DNA from: Gallionella sp.
GTDB taxonomy: Bacteria; Pseudomonadota; Gammaproteobacteria; Burkholderiales; Gallionellaceae
Assembly: GCA_030700315.1 (NCBI GenBank)
Contig: JAUYJO010000096.1
Coordinates: 51,201 to 115,200, forward strand
Direction: 5' to 3'
DNA length: 64,000 nt
Shown piece by piece: positions 17,973 to 27,177 of the stretch. The position numbers and the translations under genes were made by a program. The notes under the pieces are model-generated. The model did not search any database. It worked only from the letters and a program-made list of their open reading frames with translations, and was not told where the DNA came from. Positions within the stretch are counted from its first letter, which is position 1; each line of letters starts with the position of its first letter.

Positions 17973-18601
17973 TCCTTCGACAGGCTCAGGACAGGCGGCT
18001 GATCGTTGGGCTCACCGGCGGGATCGGCAGCGGCAAGAGCACCGTCGCCGCGCTGTTTGCGCAGCATGGCGCGGGCATCATCGACACGGACGCTATCGCC
18101 CATTTTCTGACGCGGGCCGGCGGCGAGGCCATTGCGGCGATCCGCGCCGCCTTTGGCAGCGATTACCTCACGGATGACGGCGCGCTGGATCGCGCTAAAA
18201 TGCGCGGGTTGATTTTTTCAGATGCCACGGCCAAACAGCAGTTGGAGCAAATTTTGCACCCGCTGATATTCGAACAGGCAGAGGCGCAGTTGCGGCAGTT
18301 GCAGGACAAACCTTACATCCTCGCCGTCGTGCCGTTGCTGCCCGAAAGCCGCACCTTCAGGCCATGGGTGCGGCGCGTGCTGGTGGTGGATTGCGATGAA
18401 AATATCCAGGTTGCGCGGGTCATCGGGCGCAGCCGTCTGGGCGAGGCGGAGGTGCGTGCCATCATCGCCCTGCAAACTTCGCGTGCCGGGCGTCTGGAGT
18501 TGGCCGACGATGTCATCCGCAACGAGGCCGGGCTGGATAGTCTGGCCCGGCAGGTGGACATCTTGCACGAACGCTATTTAAATACTGCAAACAACAATTG
18601 A
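17969..18601 (+). CDS. coaE: Dephospho-CoA kinase
   Basis: About 210 residues from the ATG that overlaps the pilD stop. The P-loop GLTGGIGSGKST is near residues 13-24, followed by IIDTDAIAHFLT and the CoaE core (LEQILHPLIFEQAEAQL, VLVVDCDENIQVARVIGR). It phosphorylates dephospho-CoA in the last step of coenzyme A synthesis. The first codons (MILRQAQDRRL) come from a copy of a dispersed 23-bp repeat at 17974-17996, so the original N-terminus has been replaced or extended. Order pilD-coaE-zapD is conserved in many proteobacteria. Confidence 0.93.
   Translation: MILRQAQDRRLIVGLTGGIGSGKSTVAALFAQHGAGIIDTDAIAHFLTRAGGEAIAAIRAAFGSDYLTDDGALDRAKMRGLIFSDATAKQQLEQILHPLIFEQAEAQLRQLQDKPYILAVVPLLPESRTFRPWVRRVLVVDCDENIQVARVIGRSRLGEAEVRAIIALQTSRAGRLELADDVIRNEAGLDSLARQVDILHERYLNTANNN
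17974..17996 (+). repeat. R6 short dispersed repeat at the coaE start
   Basis: A 23-bp element containing TTCGACAGGCTCAGGACA, matching copies at 45363-45385 (minus) and 50518-50540. Here it is translated as part of the coaE N-terminus. Confidence 0.8.
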
Positions 18602-18657
18602 CGATACAAGGAAATTCCGTATATCTTTCGCAATTGAAATTATCCGCCCATGCCGCC

Positions 18658-19419
18658 GTGATCGACTACGAGTTTCCTATTAACGAAAAAGTGCGCACTT
18701 TGTTGCGCCTGGAAGACTTGTTCGCGCGCACGCAGCACTTTATCGGATACACGCACGGCTTGGATCACCATGCCGCGCTGCTTACCCTGTTTGAAATTCT
18801 TGAAGTAGCCAGCCGCGCCGATCTGAAATCCGAATTGTTGCAAGAACTGGAACGCCAGAAACGCGCCCTTTCTCAGTTGCATAACAATCCGGCAATTTCC
18901 CAGGATGCACTGGACGTCATACTCGCCGAGATTGACGTGGTGTCTGAAAATATTCTTGCCATGGCCGGCAAAACCGGGCAGCACTTGCGTGAAAACGAAT
19001 GGCTGATGGGCATCAAGCAGCGTGCCGTCATGCCCGGCGGCACCTGCGAATTCGACCTGCCTTCCTATCACTACTGGCAGGAGCAGGATGCCGGCGCGCG
19101 GCGCGAACACCTGCAAACCTGGCTGGAGCCCTTTATGCCGCTGCGCGCTGGCCTGGAAATCGTCCTGCGCCTGTTGCGCGAAAGCGGCAAGGAGTATCAC
19201 TTCATCGCGCATCATGGCACTTTTCAGCAAATGCAGGGCGGGCGCACCGCGCAGTTGCTGCGTGTCAGCATGAGCAGTGAACTGGCGTGCATACCCGAGG
19301 TGGGCGCCAATAAATATGCCATCAACATCCGTTTTATTATCGCCGACTATGCGCCAAAAACCACCCTGTTTGATCAGGATGTGCCGTTTGATCTGACCTT
19401 CTGCAGCCTGCCTTCATAA
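18658..19419 (+). CDS. zapD: Cell division protein ZapD
   Basis: About 253 residues. The GTG at 18658 is chosen because the protein then begins VIDYEFPINEKVRTLLRLED, the typical N-terminus of ZapD (formerly YacF, DUF1342). TTG 18598, overlapping the coaE stop, would add 20 residues with no family match. ZapD crosslinks FtsZ filaments at the division ring. Conserved segments include HHAALLTLFEILEVASRADLK and LLRVSMSSELACIPEVGANKYAINIRF. The TAA stop codon is the first three bases of R1 copy D, so the gene ends exactly at a repeat. Confidence 0.92.
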   Translation: MIDYEFPINEKVRTLLRLEDLFARTQHFIGYTHGLDHHAALLTLFEILEVASRADLKSELLQELERQKRALSQLHNNPAISQDALDVILAEIDVVSENILAMAGKTGQHLRENEWLMGIKQRAVMPGGTCEFDLPSYHYWQEQDAGARREHLQTWLEPFMPLRAGLEIVLRLLRESGKEYHFIAHHGTFQQMQGGRTAQLLRVSMSSELACIPEVGANKYAINIRFIIADYAPKTTLFDQDVPFDLTFCSLPS

Positions 19420-19572
19420 CGGGCATGACAGTAGCCACACCTGATAATGAAACTGTCATGCCCTGAACCCTCGCTACGCTCTCCCTCTCCTCAATCCTCT
19501 CCCGCAAGCGGGGAGAGCGAAGCGAGGGGGGCGGAGCCAGGCGAACGAATCGCTACGCGAGTTTCACGTTAA
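19417..19572 (-). repeat. R1 dispersed structured repeat, copy D
   Basis: R1 in reverse orientation. Its hairpin end, GGGCATGACAGT pairing with ACTGTCATGCCC, touches the zapD stop codon; its other end (GCGAGTTTCACGTTAA) lies six bases before the yacG start. The arms differ from copies B, C and E but still pair. An extra GC-rich segment sits near 19500-19540. Confidence 0.88.
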
Positions 19573-19577
19573 TCAAC

Positions 19578-19775
19578 ATGCCAGCCCAAGCACCGCCCAT
19601 TGTCACCTGCCCGCATTGCGGCAAAGAACATCAATGGGATAGCGGCAACCGCTTCCGCCCATTTTGCAGCGAACGCTGCAAGCTCATCGATTTGGGTAAA
19701 TGGGCGAATGAAGAATATCGCGTGGCATCGCCTGACAGCGAAACAGAATTCAGCGCACCCCCTCACCAGGCCTGA
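19578..19775 (+). CDS. yacG: DNA gyrase inhibitor YacG
   Basis: 65 residues. The zinc site is clear: [10 protein letters not shown], then [19 protein letters not shown], i.e. C-x2-C and C-x3-C. YacG binds GyrB and blocks DNA binding by gyrase in E. coli. The tail is acidic and disordered, as usual. Its position after zapD is conserved. R1 copy D separates it from zapD and leaves no clear ribosome site, so expression may depend on read-through. Its last codons overlap the convergent Nudix gene by 13 bases. Confidence 0.9.
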   Translation: MPAQAPPIVTCPHCGKEHQWDSGNRFRPFCSERCKLIDLGKWANEEYRVASPDSETEFSAPPHQA

Positions 19776-20719
19776 CGCAGCATGGCGATGCCATGCGCGC
19801 CATGCCGCTGCGCGATTGGCAAATCTGCAGCCGTCAAACCGCCCAGCGCATAAACCGGGAGCGTCGTACTGGCCGCATATTCCGCAAATTTTTCCCAGCC
19901 GAGATGCGCCGCGCCGGGGTGGCTCCGCGTCGGCAGCACCGGGCTGAGCAGCGCGCAATCGAACCCCAGCTCACCGGCGCGTTGTAGTTCTGACGCGTTA
20001 TGGCAGGAGACGGAACACCATGCGCAAGCCGGCCTGCTCCGGCAATCGTGCAATTGCGCGCCGGTAAAATGCACGCCGTCCGCATTCACGCGCCGCGCTA
20101 ATTCTGCATCGCCGTTCAACAGCACCTTGGCATCATAACGGTGCGCCAACTGCACCGCCTGCGCAGCAAAATGTGCCAGAGCTTCGCCCGATAAGTTTTT
20201 TTCGCGCACTTGCAGCAGTCGCAAGCCGTTCTGCAACGCGCGCTCCAGCCGCAGCATGAACCCTTCGCAGCCCAGTTCGGCAGCGTTGCTGATCGCATAC
20301 CAATCGGGCAGTTCCAGTGCGCGCAGGATCGGCGTATTGGCGGGCAACAGCGGGGCAACGGACAGCCCCGGAGCAACTGACAGCAGCGGCAAGCGCTGCC
20401 AGCTCAGTTGCTGGCCTTCGTGGCCGTGCGGCTCGCCTTGCCAGGCGAACACGCGGAAGAAATGCAGTCTGACTGTGGCGTGCGGGTAAGTGAATACCCG
20501 CGCCAGCCAAGGGTGGGCGGTAATGCCGGTAATGCCCAGCTCCTCATGCAGCTCGCGGCACAGCGCATCCAACGGCGTCTCGCCCGCTTCGATCTTGCCG
20601 CCGGGGAATTCCCAATAGCCCTCGTATACCTTGCCTGGCGGGCGCTGCGCCAGCAGAAATGCGCCGTTTTCGCGCAACAATACCGCTGCGGCAACCTCGA
20701 TAATTTTTGCCGAGGTCAT
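19763..20719 (-). CDS. Nudix hydrolase - thiamine-phosphate-synthase-like fusion
   Basis: About 318 residues from ATG 20719; an upstream ATG at 20740 adds seven residues. Residues 1-130 are a MutT-type Nudix domain with the box [24 protein letters not shown] complete (G-x5-E-x7-REL-x-EE-x-G). Residues ~140-318 resemble Thi[54 protein letters not shown] and a GGLTAADL phosphate loop. The first half should clean oxidised nucleotides (8-oxo-dGTP); the activity of the second half in such fusions is uncertain. The fusion is a known betaproteobacterial arrangement at this locus. Confidence 0.9.
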   Translation of the reverse strand: MTSAKIIEVAAAVLLRENGAFLLAQRPPGKVYEGYWEFPGGKIEAGETPLDALCRELHEELGITGITAHPWLARVFTYPHATVRLHFFRVFAWQGEPHGHEGQQLSWQRLPLLSVAPGLSVAPLLPANTPILRALELPDWYAISNAAELGCEGFMLRLERALQNGLRLLQVREKNLSGEALAHFAAQAVQLAHRYDAKVLLNGDAELARRVNADGVHFTGAQLHDCRSRPACAWCSVSCHNASELQRAGELGFDCALLSPVLPTRSHPGAAHLGWEKFAEYAASTTLPVYALGGLTAADLPIAQRHGAHGIAMLRQAW

Positions 20720-20769
20720 TATTGCGTCAAGCGGAGACAATTCAATAATCTGAAAATCGACATGCGCGT

Positions 20770-20891
20770 TAACATGAAGCTCGCGCAGCGATTCGTTTGC
20801 CCCTTCCCTCGCTTGCGGGGGAAGGTTAGGATGGGGGAAACGGGCATGGCGAGTTTCATGATCAGGGGTGGCTGCTCGCCATGCGCGTTAG
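20770..20891 (+). repeat. R1 dispersed structured repeat, copy E
   Basis: Close to the family consensus: TAACATGAAGCTCGCGCAGC at the left and AACGGGCATGGCGAG pairing with CTCGCCATGCGCGTT at the right. It is joined directly to R2 copy 1 (they share TTAG). The gap 20720-21080 contains only these two repeats. Confidence 0.88.
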
Positions 20892-21058
20892 GGATGCAGA
20901 AATTGTAAAAGTACCTTTTATGAACCGGGGGTGGTTTTCGTAGGTCGGGATTCATCCCGACAGAGCGCCGCATAACCCAACCCCGTCGGGATGAATCCCG
21001 ACCTACCTCATCGTGAGGTTCATGACTAAACGGCACGTTTGTGATTTCTGCCTCCCTT
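20888..21058. repeat. R2 MITE-like palindromic repeat, copy 1
   Basis: About 170 bp. It opens with TTAGGGATGCAGAAATTG and closes with an imperfect reverse complement (GTGATTTCTGCCTCCCTT), enclosing a GTAGGTCGGGATTCATCCCG palindrome. Two more copies lie at 26953 and 44415. Open frames inside it are not genes. Confidence 0.9.
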
Positions 21059-21080
21059 GGTTGTTTCATCAGGGCAGCCA

Positions 21081-21902
21081 TTACCAATGTTTGGCCACCG
21101 GGTTGTTGCAGGTCACCTGAAACAAGTGGCGGTCATCCAGCCGGACGGCGCTCATCGGGCCGCCCCACAGGCAGCCGGTGTCGAGCGCCATGACGTTTTC
21201 TCTGAGCACCAGACCGAGCGCCGACCAGTGACCAAAAATCACGGTTGAATCGGCGCTGGCACGATTGGGGACGTCGAACCACGGCAGGTAGCCGGGCGGG
21301 ATGTTGTGTATTTCGCTCTTGAACTTGAATTCCATTTCGCCCGCCAGCGTGCAGATGCGCATGCGCGTGAAGGTGTTGATGATGACGCGCAGGCGCTTGT
21401 AGCCGGTGAGGTCGTCGCTCCAGCCGCGCGGGGTATTGCCGTACATGCGTTTGAGGAAGGTGACGTAGTCGTTGCCGCGCAGCGCGGTTTCGGCTTCGTG
21501 CGCCAGGCTTGCGGCACGCGCCACGCTCCATTGCGGCAGCAGTCCGGCATGTACCAGCACGTAGTTGTCTTCGACGTGCAGCAAGGGGCGGTTGCGCAGC
21601 CAGTGCAACAGTTCGTCGCGATCCGGCGCGTTGAGAATCTCGTCCAGCGTGTCGGTGCGGTGCAGCTCTGCGATGCCATTTGCGACGGCGAGCAAGTGCA
21701 GGTCGTGGTTGCCGAGCACGGTGATCGCGCTATTTCCCAGAGATTGCACCAGCCGCAGCACCGCCAGCGAATCCGGCCCGCGGTTCACCAGGTCGCCGAC
21801 CAGCCACAGCTGATCCTGAGCCGGATCGAAGCGCACCTGCTCCAGCAACTGTTGAAGTTCGGCATAGCAGCCCTGCACATCGCCTACCGCATAAATCGCC
21901 AT
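21081..21902 (-). CDS. apaH: Symmetrical bis(5'-nucleosyl)-tetraphosphatase
   Basis: 273 residues, full length. The metallophosphatase motifs are in order: GDVQGCYAEL, GDLVNRGPDSLAVL, GNHDLHLLAVA, and the C-terminal pair VHAGLLPQWS and FGHWSALGL. ApaH hydrolyses Ap4A symmetrically to two ADP and can decap Np4-RNAs. It is encoded on the minus strand downstream of the GT4 pair, 26 bases after the small unknown gene. No partner of the classic apaGH operon is present. Confidence 0.95.
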   Translation of the reverse strand: MAIYAVGDVQGCYAELQQLLEQVRFDPAQDQLWLVGDLVNRGPDSLAVLRLVQSLGNSAITVLGNHDLHLLAVANGIAELHRTDTLDEILNAPDRDELLHWLRNRPLLHVEDNYVLVHAGLLPQWSVARAASLAHEAETALRGNDYVTFLKRMYGNTPRGWSDDLTGYKRLRVIINTFTRMRICTLAGEMEFKFKSEIHNIPPGYLPWFDVPNRASADSTVIFGHWSALGLVLRENVMALDTGCLWGGPMSAVRLDDRHLFQVTCNNPVAKHW

Positions 21903-21927
21903 GGTGTTTTTTCGCCGTGTTGGTTTG

Positions 21928-22149
21928 TCAAGTGCGTTTCAAGTACACCGCCATGTCGTGACCTTTGTTTAACAGGACGGCGAAGATGTTCAAGAGCTCA
22001 CCCGCCAATTTTGCACTGCGATAAATCGGGTTGGCGCAGTCGCCTTTTTCGCAAAAGTGCACCCCGCGAGTGCGCACCGCCGCCATGCTCCAACTGTCCG
22101 TGTTTCCTGTGCCGATCAACAGGATGCGCCGACACTTCTTATCGCTCAT
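21928..22149 (-). CDS. Small unknown protein coupled to the GT4 gene
   Basis: 73 residues (MSDKKCRRILLIGTGNTDSW ... KLAGELLNIFAVLLNKGHDM). I do not recognise it. The start ATG overlaps the stop of the upstream glycosyltransferase in an ATGA, which favours translational coupling and real expression. Three Cys (C6 and a C-x5-C pair near residues 33-39) and no signal peptide suggest a cytoplasmic, perhaps metal-binding protein. Apart from that coupling there is no direct support. Confidence 0.6.
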   Translation of the reverse strand: MSDKKCRRILLIGTGNTDSWSMAAVRTRGVHFCEKGDCANPIYRSAKLAGELLNIFAVLLNKGHDMAVYLKRT

Positions 22150-23195
22150 TTCAAATCAGCCTCAAAAATATTGCGGTAGATTGTCTCATATTCGCGCGCC
22201 ACATCGTCCCAGCCGCGCGCGAATTGCGGCGGTGCATCGCTGCGGCACAGTTGTTTTTCGATTTCATCCGCCCACCGATCGGCGGGTGCATCAAGCGGTA
22301 CGATCGCACCGGCATCCGGTGTGATCTGCGCGGCGGCACCGCACACATCGGAAACGACAACCGGTACGCGCGCGGACATCGCTTCGCTGATGACCATGCC
22401 ATACGGCTCGGCTCTGGCCGGATGCAACAGCACATCAAACTCGGCGAAACAGGATAGCTCGCGCCAACCCAATAAACGGTAACCGCCTTGCCAGCCGGCA
22501 AACAAATGCCTGATTTCTTCGGGCTGCGGCCCGACTATCCACAACTCGAGACCGGGGCGGGTGCGGCGCAGCCGCGCGACGATTTCGACCGCAAGCGGCA
22601 ACCCCTTGCGCCGCCATTCTTTGCCGACAAAACCGATGATTCCGCCGCCTGCCGGTATAGCGTGCCAGGCACGCACCGTGCCGGGCTGTACGCCGGGAAC
22701 AATGGGGCCTGACAGTTTTCCGGCAAATTGCGGATAATAATGTGCCAACTGCTTGCTGATCGTCTGTGAGTTGGGGACGATGCAGGATGGCTGGGCCAAT
22801 TCGCGCCGCTCCAGATACAGTTGCATCAGCACGCGTATCGACAGCAGGCGCCAGAATGGTTTTTCAAACACATGTGCAAAGGGCGGGCCATGAAAGGTCG
22901 TGACGTGATGCACGTTGACGCGCTCGTGGCTATGAATCAGCCAGCCGGGATGCGGATGCGCCTTGAGCCAGCGGGTCACTCGCCCACCGAAGCGCAACAG
23001 CGACAGCCAGCGCGGGCGCTGGGTGATTTTGCCCAATTCATATACCGCAATATTTTCAGGTTTGCCGGCAAGGCAGACCTCGCACAACACCTCGACTTCA
23101 TGCCCCAGGCCGCGCAGCTCGTGCGTCAGCTCCCAGACATAACGTTCCATGCCGCCAACCGGGCCGTAGCGGCGCACCACATACAGAACTTTCAA
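22146..23195 (-). CDS. Glycosyltransferase family 4
   Basis: 349 residues with a GT-B fold. The N-terminus (VVRRYGPVGGMERYVWELTH) has the donor-side glycine loop, and the C-terminal domain shows FVGKEWRRKGLPLAVEIV and the E-x7-E motif within AEPYGMVISEAMSARVPVVV. It probably transfers a sugar from a nucleotide donor to a lipopolysaccharide or glycan precursor at the cytoplasmic membrane face; acceptor and sugar are unknown. It is co-translated with the 73-residue gene. It diverges from glyA, 139 bases away. Confidence 0.88.
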   Translation of the reverse strand: MKVLYVVRRYGPVGGMERYVWELTHELRGLGHEVEVLCEVCLAGKPENIAVYELGKITQRPRWLSLLRFGGRVTRWLKAHPHPGWLIHSHERVNVHHVTTFHGPPFAHVFEKPFWRLLSIRVLMQLYLERRELAQPSCIVPNSQTISKQLAHYYPQFAGKLSGPIVPGVQPGTVRAWHAIPAGGGIIGFVGKEWRRKGLPLAVEIVARLRRTRPGLELWIVGPQPEEIRHLFAGWQGGYRLLGWRELSCFAEFDVLLHPARAEPYGMVISEAMSARVPVVVSDVCGAAAQITPDAGAIVPLDAPADRWADEIEKQLCRSDAPPQFARGWDDVAREYETIYRNIFEADLK

Positions 23196-23334
23196 GAAAT
23201 ATTCCTCACGCTAAGGGCATGGCCAAGTATGGCGCTCCAGATAAATTGCAACAACATTCGTGCACTATAGAGTATCACCGCAACATGGTAAAATCCGCGT
23301 CTTTCCCGCTTTCAACAATTCAGGAATTAACGCC

Positions 23335-24582
23335 ATGTTCTCCAGAAAAAACACTATCGCTACTGCCGACCCGGAGCTGTGGGCCGCGATTCAAAACGAA
23401 AACCGCCGCCAGGAAGATCATATCGAATTGATCGCCTCGGAAAATTACGCCAGCCCTGCCGTGATGGAGGCGCAGGGCTGTCAGATGACCAACAAGTATG
23501 CCGAAGGTTATCCGGGCAAGCGCTATTACGGCGGTTGCGAATTTGTGGATGTCGCCGAGCAGTTGGCGATTGATCGCGTGAAGGCGCTGTTCGGCGCTGA
23601 ATACGCCAATGTGCAGCCGAATTCCGGTTCGCAGGCAAATCAGGGGGTGTACATGTCGGTGCTGAAACCCGGCGACACCATCCTCGGGCTGTCGCTGGCG
23701 CATGGCGGGCACTTGACGCACGGCGCGTCGGTCAACGCCAGCGGCAAGTTGTACAACGCCATCCAGTACGGCCTGGACGCAAACGAGGAGATCGATTACG
23801 ACCAGGTGCAGGCACTGGCGACGGCTCACAAGCCGAAGATGATCGTGGCGGGCGCATCGGCCTATGCGCTGGTAATCGACTGGAAACGTTTCCGCGCAAT
23901 TGCCGACAGCGTCGGCGCATATCTGTTCGCGGACATGGCGCATTACGCCGGATTGGTTGCGGCGGGCGTGTACCCGAGCCCCGTCGGCATCGCGGATTTC
24001 GTCACCACCACCACCCACAAGACGCTGCGCGGCCCGCGTGGCGGCGTGATTCTCGCCAAGGCGGAATATGAGAAGGTGCTGAACTCGGCGATTTTTCCCG
24101 GCATTCAGGGCGGCCCGCTGATGCATGTGATAGCCGCCAAGGCGGTGGCGTTCAAGGAAGCGGCCAGCAAGGAATTCAAGGTCTACCAGAAGCAGGTGGT
24201 GGACAATGCGCGCGTGATGGCGATGGTGTTGCACGAACGCGGCTTGCGCATCGTGTCCGGGCGCACCGATTGCCATTTGTTCCTGCTGGATTTGCAGGCC
24301 AAGAACATCACCGGCAAGGATGCCGAAGCCGCGCTGGGGCGCGCGCACATCACGGTGAACAAGAACGCCATCCCCAACGACCCGCAAAAACCTTTCGTGA
24401 CCAGCGGCATCCGCATCGGCAGCCCGGCGATCACCACACGTGGCTTCAAGGAATTGGAGGCGGAGAAATTGGCGCACCTGATCGCCGACGTGTTGGACGC
24501 GCCGAACGACGATGCGGTGATCGCGCGCGTGGTGGGCGAAGTGAAACTGTTGTGCGACAAGTTTCCGGTGTACGGCGACTAA
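23335..24582 (+). CDS. glyA: Serine hydroxymethyltransferase
   Basis: 415 residues from ATG 23335, with an AGGA ribosome site 10 bases upstream; the frame is open to 23260 but carries no family sequence. The PLP lysine motif [14 protein letters not shown] and [34 protein letters not shown] are intact. It converts serine and tetrahydrofolate to glycine and methylene-THF in the cytoplasm. The order glyA-nrdR-ribD-ribC is common in betaproteobacteria. No glycine riboswitch was seen upstream. Confidence 0.97.
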   Translation: MFSRKNTIATADPELWAAIQNENRRQEDHIELIASENYASPAVMEAQGCQMTNKYAEGYPGKRYYGGCEFVDVAEQLAIDRVKALFGAEYANVQPNSGSQANQGVYMSVLKPGDTILGLSLAHGGHLTHGASVNASGKLYNAIQYGLDANEEIDYDQVQALATAHKPKMIVAGASAYALVIDWKRFRAIADSVGAYLFADMAHYAGLVAAGVYPSPVGIADFVTTTTHKTLRGPRGGVILAKAEYEKVLNSAIFPGIQGGPLMHVIAAKAVAFKEAASKEFKVYQKQVVDNARVMAMVLHERGLRIVSGRTDCHLFLLDLQAKNITGKDAEAALGRAHITVNKNAIPNDPQKPFVTSGIRIGSPAITTRGFKELEAEKLAHLIADVLDAPNDDAVIARVVGEVKLLCDKFPVYGD

Positions 24583-24589
24583 AGCGAGA

Positions 24590-24690
24590 AGAGAGAAGGG
24601 TTTAAGGGGGAAGGGTAAAAGCGGCGACAGCCCCGCCTTCACCCTTAAGCGCCAAAGGCGCGCACCCTTCACCCTTCACCATTATCCCTT
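24590..24690. repeat. G-rich imperfect inverted repeat between glyA and nrdR
   Basis: The left half has AGAAGGGTTTAAGGGGGAAG and the right half CACCCTTCACCCTTCACC, so the gap can fold back on itself. A shorter inner pair (AAGCGCC/GGCGCGC region) sits in between. It ends four bases before the nrdR ATG and leaves no clear ribosome site. Confidence 0.6.
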
Positions 24691-24694
24691 CCCT

Positions 24695-25189
24695 ATGAAA
24701 TGCCCATTCTGTAAAGGCGACAACACCCAGGTGGTGGATACCCGCGAAAGCGAGGAGGGCGACAGCATCCGCCGCCGCCGCCGCTGCCAGACGTGCGACA
24801 AGCGCTTCACCACTTACGAGACGGTGGAGCTGCGCATGCCGCAGGTGGTCAAGCAGAACGGCATGCGCAGCGAATTTGATGCGGCCAAGCTGCGCACCAG
24901 CTTCAGCCGTGCGCTGCACAAACGCCCGGTATCCACGGAGTTGGTGGATGCTGCGATCGATCACGTAACGCAGAAGGTTTTTGCCTTGGGCGAGCGCGAA
25001 GTTGGCTCGCGCCTGATCGGCGAGATGGTGATGAAAGAATTGCTGAAACTCGACAAGGTCGCCTACATCCGCTTCGCTTCGGTATATAAAAGTTTTCAGG
25101 ATGTCGGCGATTTTGCCGAAGCGGTCGAGGCGGTAAGCCAGTCGCCGGCGCGCAAGGGTGCGGAAATCGACGGGAAGCGGGCGGTTTAG
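24695..25189 (+). CDS. nrdR: Transcriptional repressor NrdR
   Basis: 164 residues. The zinc ribbon ([20 protein letters not shown] ... [12 protein letters not shown]) has its four cysteines, and the ATP-cone follows ([20 protein letters not shown]). NrdR binds NrdR boxes at ribonucleotide reductase promoters and represses them when dATP is high. The protein is slightly longer than E. coli NrdR, with a short tail ending [11 protein letters not shown]. It abuts ribD with no gap, so the two are co-transcribed. Confidence 0.96.
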   Translation: MKCPFCKGDNTQVVDTRESEEGDSIRRRRRCQTCDKRFTTYETVELRMPQVVKQNGMRSEFDAAKLRTSFSRALHKRPVSTELVDAAIDHVTQKVFALGEREVGSRLIGEMVMKELLKLDKVAYIRFASVYKSFQDVGDFAEAVEAVSQSPARKGAEIDGKRAV

Positions 25190-26308
25190 ATGTTTTCTGC
25201 GCAAGACAGCATAGGGATGGCGCAGGCGCTGCGCTTGGCGGAGCAGGGCTTGTACGGCACCAGCCCGAATCCGCGCGTCGGCTGCGTGCTGGTGCGTGAT
25301 GGCGAGGTCGTCGGCACGGGCTGGCATCAACGCGCCGGCGAACCTCATGCCGAAGTGCATGCGCTGCGTGCAGCGGGTGAAGCGGCGCGCGGCGCGACGG
25401 CGTATGTCACGCTGGAGCCGTGCAGCCATCATGGCCGCACGCCGCCCTGCGCCGAGTCGCTGATCGAAGCGCGCGTGGCGCGCGTGGTGGTGGCGGTGCA
25501 AGACCCGAATCCCGAGGTGGCGGGGGCAGGCATCGCCCGGTTACGCGCGGCAGGCATCGCGGTGGAATGCGGGTTGATGGAAACGGAAGCGCGCGAATTG
25601 AACATCGGCTTCTTCGCGCGCATGACGCGCGGTATGCCGTGGCTGCGTAACAAAATCGCGATGAGCCTGGATGGGCGCACTGCGTTGGGCAACGGCAAGA
25701 GCCAGTGGATCACCGGCGACGCGGCGCGACAGGATGTGCAGCATTGGCGCGCGCGCTCCTGCGCGGTGCTGACCGGCATAGGCACCGTGCTGGCGGACGA
25801 TGCGCGGCTCAACGTGCGAGGGATTGCTCATCCCATGGCAATGGGGAGCCGGGAGGGGCTGCGCCAGCCGTTGCGCGTGGTACTCGACAGCCGCTTGCGC
25901 ATTCCGCTGGAGGCGCGCGTGTTGTATGACGGTGGCGATACGCTGGTTTATACCGCGCTGCCGGATGCGCGGAAGGCGGCTCTGTTGCAGAATTTGGGTG
26001 CGACGGTGGCCGTGGTGCCGGACAGCAAGGGGCAGGTGGATTTGCCGAACGTCCTGCGCGACCTCGCGCAACGCGGATGCAACGAGGTATTGGTGGAAGC
26101 GGGCAGCACTCTGAATGGCGCATGGTTGCGCGCCGGGTTGGTGGATGAATTGCTGCTGTATCTCGCGCCGCAGTTGCTCGGCGACATGGCGCGCGGCATG
26201 GCGCAATTGGGCGAGCTGACCAGCCTGGAACAGCGTGTTGGTCTCAAGTGGCAGGATGTGCGCCAGGTCGGAAACGACTTGCGCATCACAGCACGAGTGA
26301 AGAAATAA
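25190..26308 (+). CDS. ribD: Bifunctional riboflavin deaminase/reductase RibD
   Basis: 372 residues. The N-terminal deaminase (1-~145) has the zinc site GEPHAEVHAL and PCSHHGRTPPC. The C-terminal reductase (~150-372) includes KIAMSLDGRTALGNGKSQWI, GIGTVLADDARLNVR and EVLVEAGSTLNGAWL. It carries out the second and third steps of riboflavin synthesis from GTP. The ATG follows the nrdR stop directly. The next gene encodes the last enzyme of the same pathway; ribB and ribH are not in the window. Confidence 0.96.
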   Translation: MFSAQDSIGMAQALRLAEQGLYGTSPNPRVGCVLVRDGEVVGTGWHQRAGEPHAEVHALRAAGEAARGATAYVTLEPCSHHGRTPPCAESLIEARVARVVVAVQDPNPEVAGAGIARLRAAGIAVECGLMETEARELNIGFFARMTRGMPWLRNKIAMSLDGRTALGNGKSQWITGDAARQDVQHWRARSCAVLTGIGTVLADDARLNVRGIAHPMAMGSREGLRQPLRVVLDSRLRIPLEARVLYDGGDTLVYTALPDARKAALLQNLGATVAVVPDSKGQVDLPNVLRDLAQRGCNEVLVEAGSTLNGAWLRAGLVDELLLYLAPQLLGDMARGMAQLGELTSLEQRVGLKWQDVRQVGNDLRITARVKK

Positions 26309-26359
26309 GGCCATTATCGCCACTCAAGCGGGAATAACGGAATATCGAAGGAGTTGGAA

Positions 26360-26956
26360 ATGTTCAGTGGAATCATTGCCGATGTCGGCCTCATCACACG
26401 TGCGGAAGACCGCGATGGCGGACTGCGTTTGAGCGTAGCAACCGAAGCTCTGGGTATGGATGACGTGGGGATCGGCGACAGCATCGCGGTGAACGGCGTA
26501 TGCCTCACCGTGGTGCAAAAAGACGGTGCGGTTTTTACCGTGGACGTGTCGCGCGAGACGCTGGATTGCACTGTCGGGTTGGAGCGGCAGGACGGCCATG
26601 TCAATCTTGAGAAGGCCTTGCGTCTGTCGGATCGTCTGGGCGGGCATCTGGTCAGCGGGCATGTGGACGGCGTGGGCAAGGTCGTCGCGTTCAACGACAT
26701 CGGCGAGAGCTGGAGGCTGGTGGTGCGCGCGCCGCACGCGCTGGCGAAATACATCGCGAACAAGGGGTCCATCACCATCAACGGCGTGAGCCTTACCGTA
26801 AACCATGTCGCCGGCTCCGAGTTTGATGTGAACCTGATCCCGCATACGCTGGAGGTGACCACGCTGAATGAGTTGCAGGCGGGAGTGAAAATAAACCTGG
26901 AAATCGACCTGATTGCAAGGTATGTTGAGCGAATGTTGACGGCGGAGAATGGTTAG
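26360..26956 (+). CDS. ribC: Riboflavin synthase, alpha subunit
   Basis: 198 residues from ATG 26360, six bases after an AAGGAG site. Two lumazine-binding domains repeat the pattern: MFSGIIADVGLITRAEDRDG...GDSIAVNGVCLTVV and DRLGGHLVSGHVDGVGKVVA...KGSITINGVSLTVN. It dismutates 6,7-dimethyl-8-ribityllumazine to riboflavin. The last codon is followed by TAG from the left end of R2 copy 2 (TTAGGGAT), so the gene stops within the repeat end. Some nomenclatures call it ribE. Confidence 0.95.
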   Translation: MFSGIIADVGLITRAEDRDGGLRLSVATEALGMDDVGIGDSIAVNGVCLTVVQKDGAVFTVDVSRETLDCTVGLERQDGHVNLEKALRLSDRLGGHLVSGHVDGVGKVVAFNDIGESWRLVVRAPHALAKYIANKGSITINGVSLTVNHVAGSEFDVNLIPHTLEVTTLNELQAGVKINLEIDLIARYVERMLTAENG

Positions 26957-27124
26957 GGATGCAGAAATTGTAAAAGTACCTTTTATGAGCCGGGGGCGGG
27001 TTTCGTAGGTCGGGATTCATCCCGACAGAGCGCCGCATAACCCAACCCCGTCGGGATGAATCCCGACCTACATCATCGTGAGGCTCATGACCAAACGGTA
27101 CGTTTGTAATTTCTGTATCCCTTA
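26953..27124. repeat. R2 MITE-like palindromic repeat, copy 2
   Basis: Same element as at 20888 and 44415, about 172 bp. It begins TTAGGGATGCAGAAATTG, overlapping the ribC stop codon, and closes TAATTTCTGTATCCCTTA. The centre holds GTAGGTCGGGATTCATCCCG and its reverse complement. Confidence 0.92.
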
Positions 27125-27177
27125 GCAAGAAGCAACATCAAACCCACCAACCTTCACATTTCAAAGTGGAGAAATAA

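Noticed and set aside
20719-21087. Open frames encoding EITNVPFSHEPHDEVGRDSS-type peptides (also at 26793-27128)
   Set aside because: They lie wholly in R2 repeats and recur only because the repeat recurs; no ribosome site.
23320-24672. 450-codon open frame on the minus strand
   Set aside because: Antisense to glyA, which is intact and of standard length.
25190-26360. FMN riboswitch upstream of the riboflavin genes
   Set aside because: ribD abuts nrdR and the ribD-ribC gap is about 50 bases; there is no room for the aptamer and no conserved core was seen.
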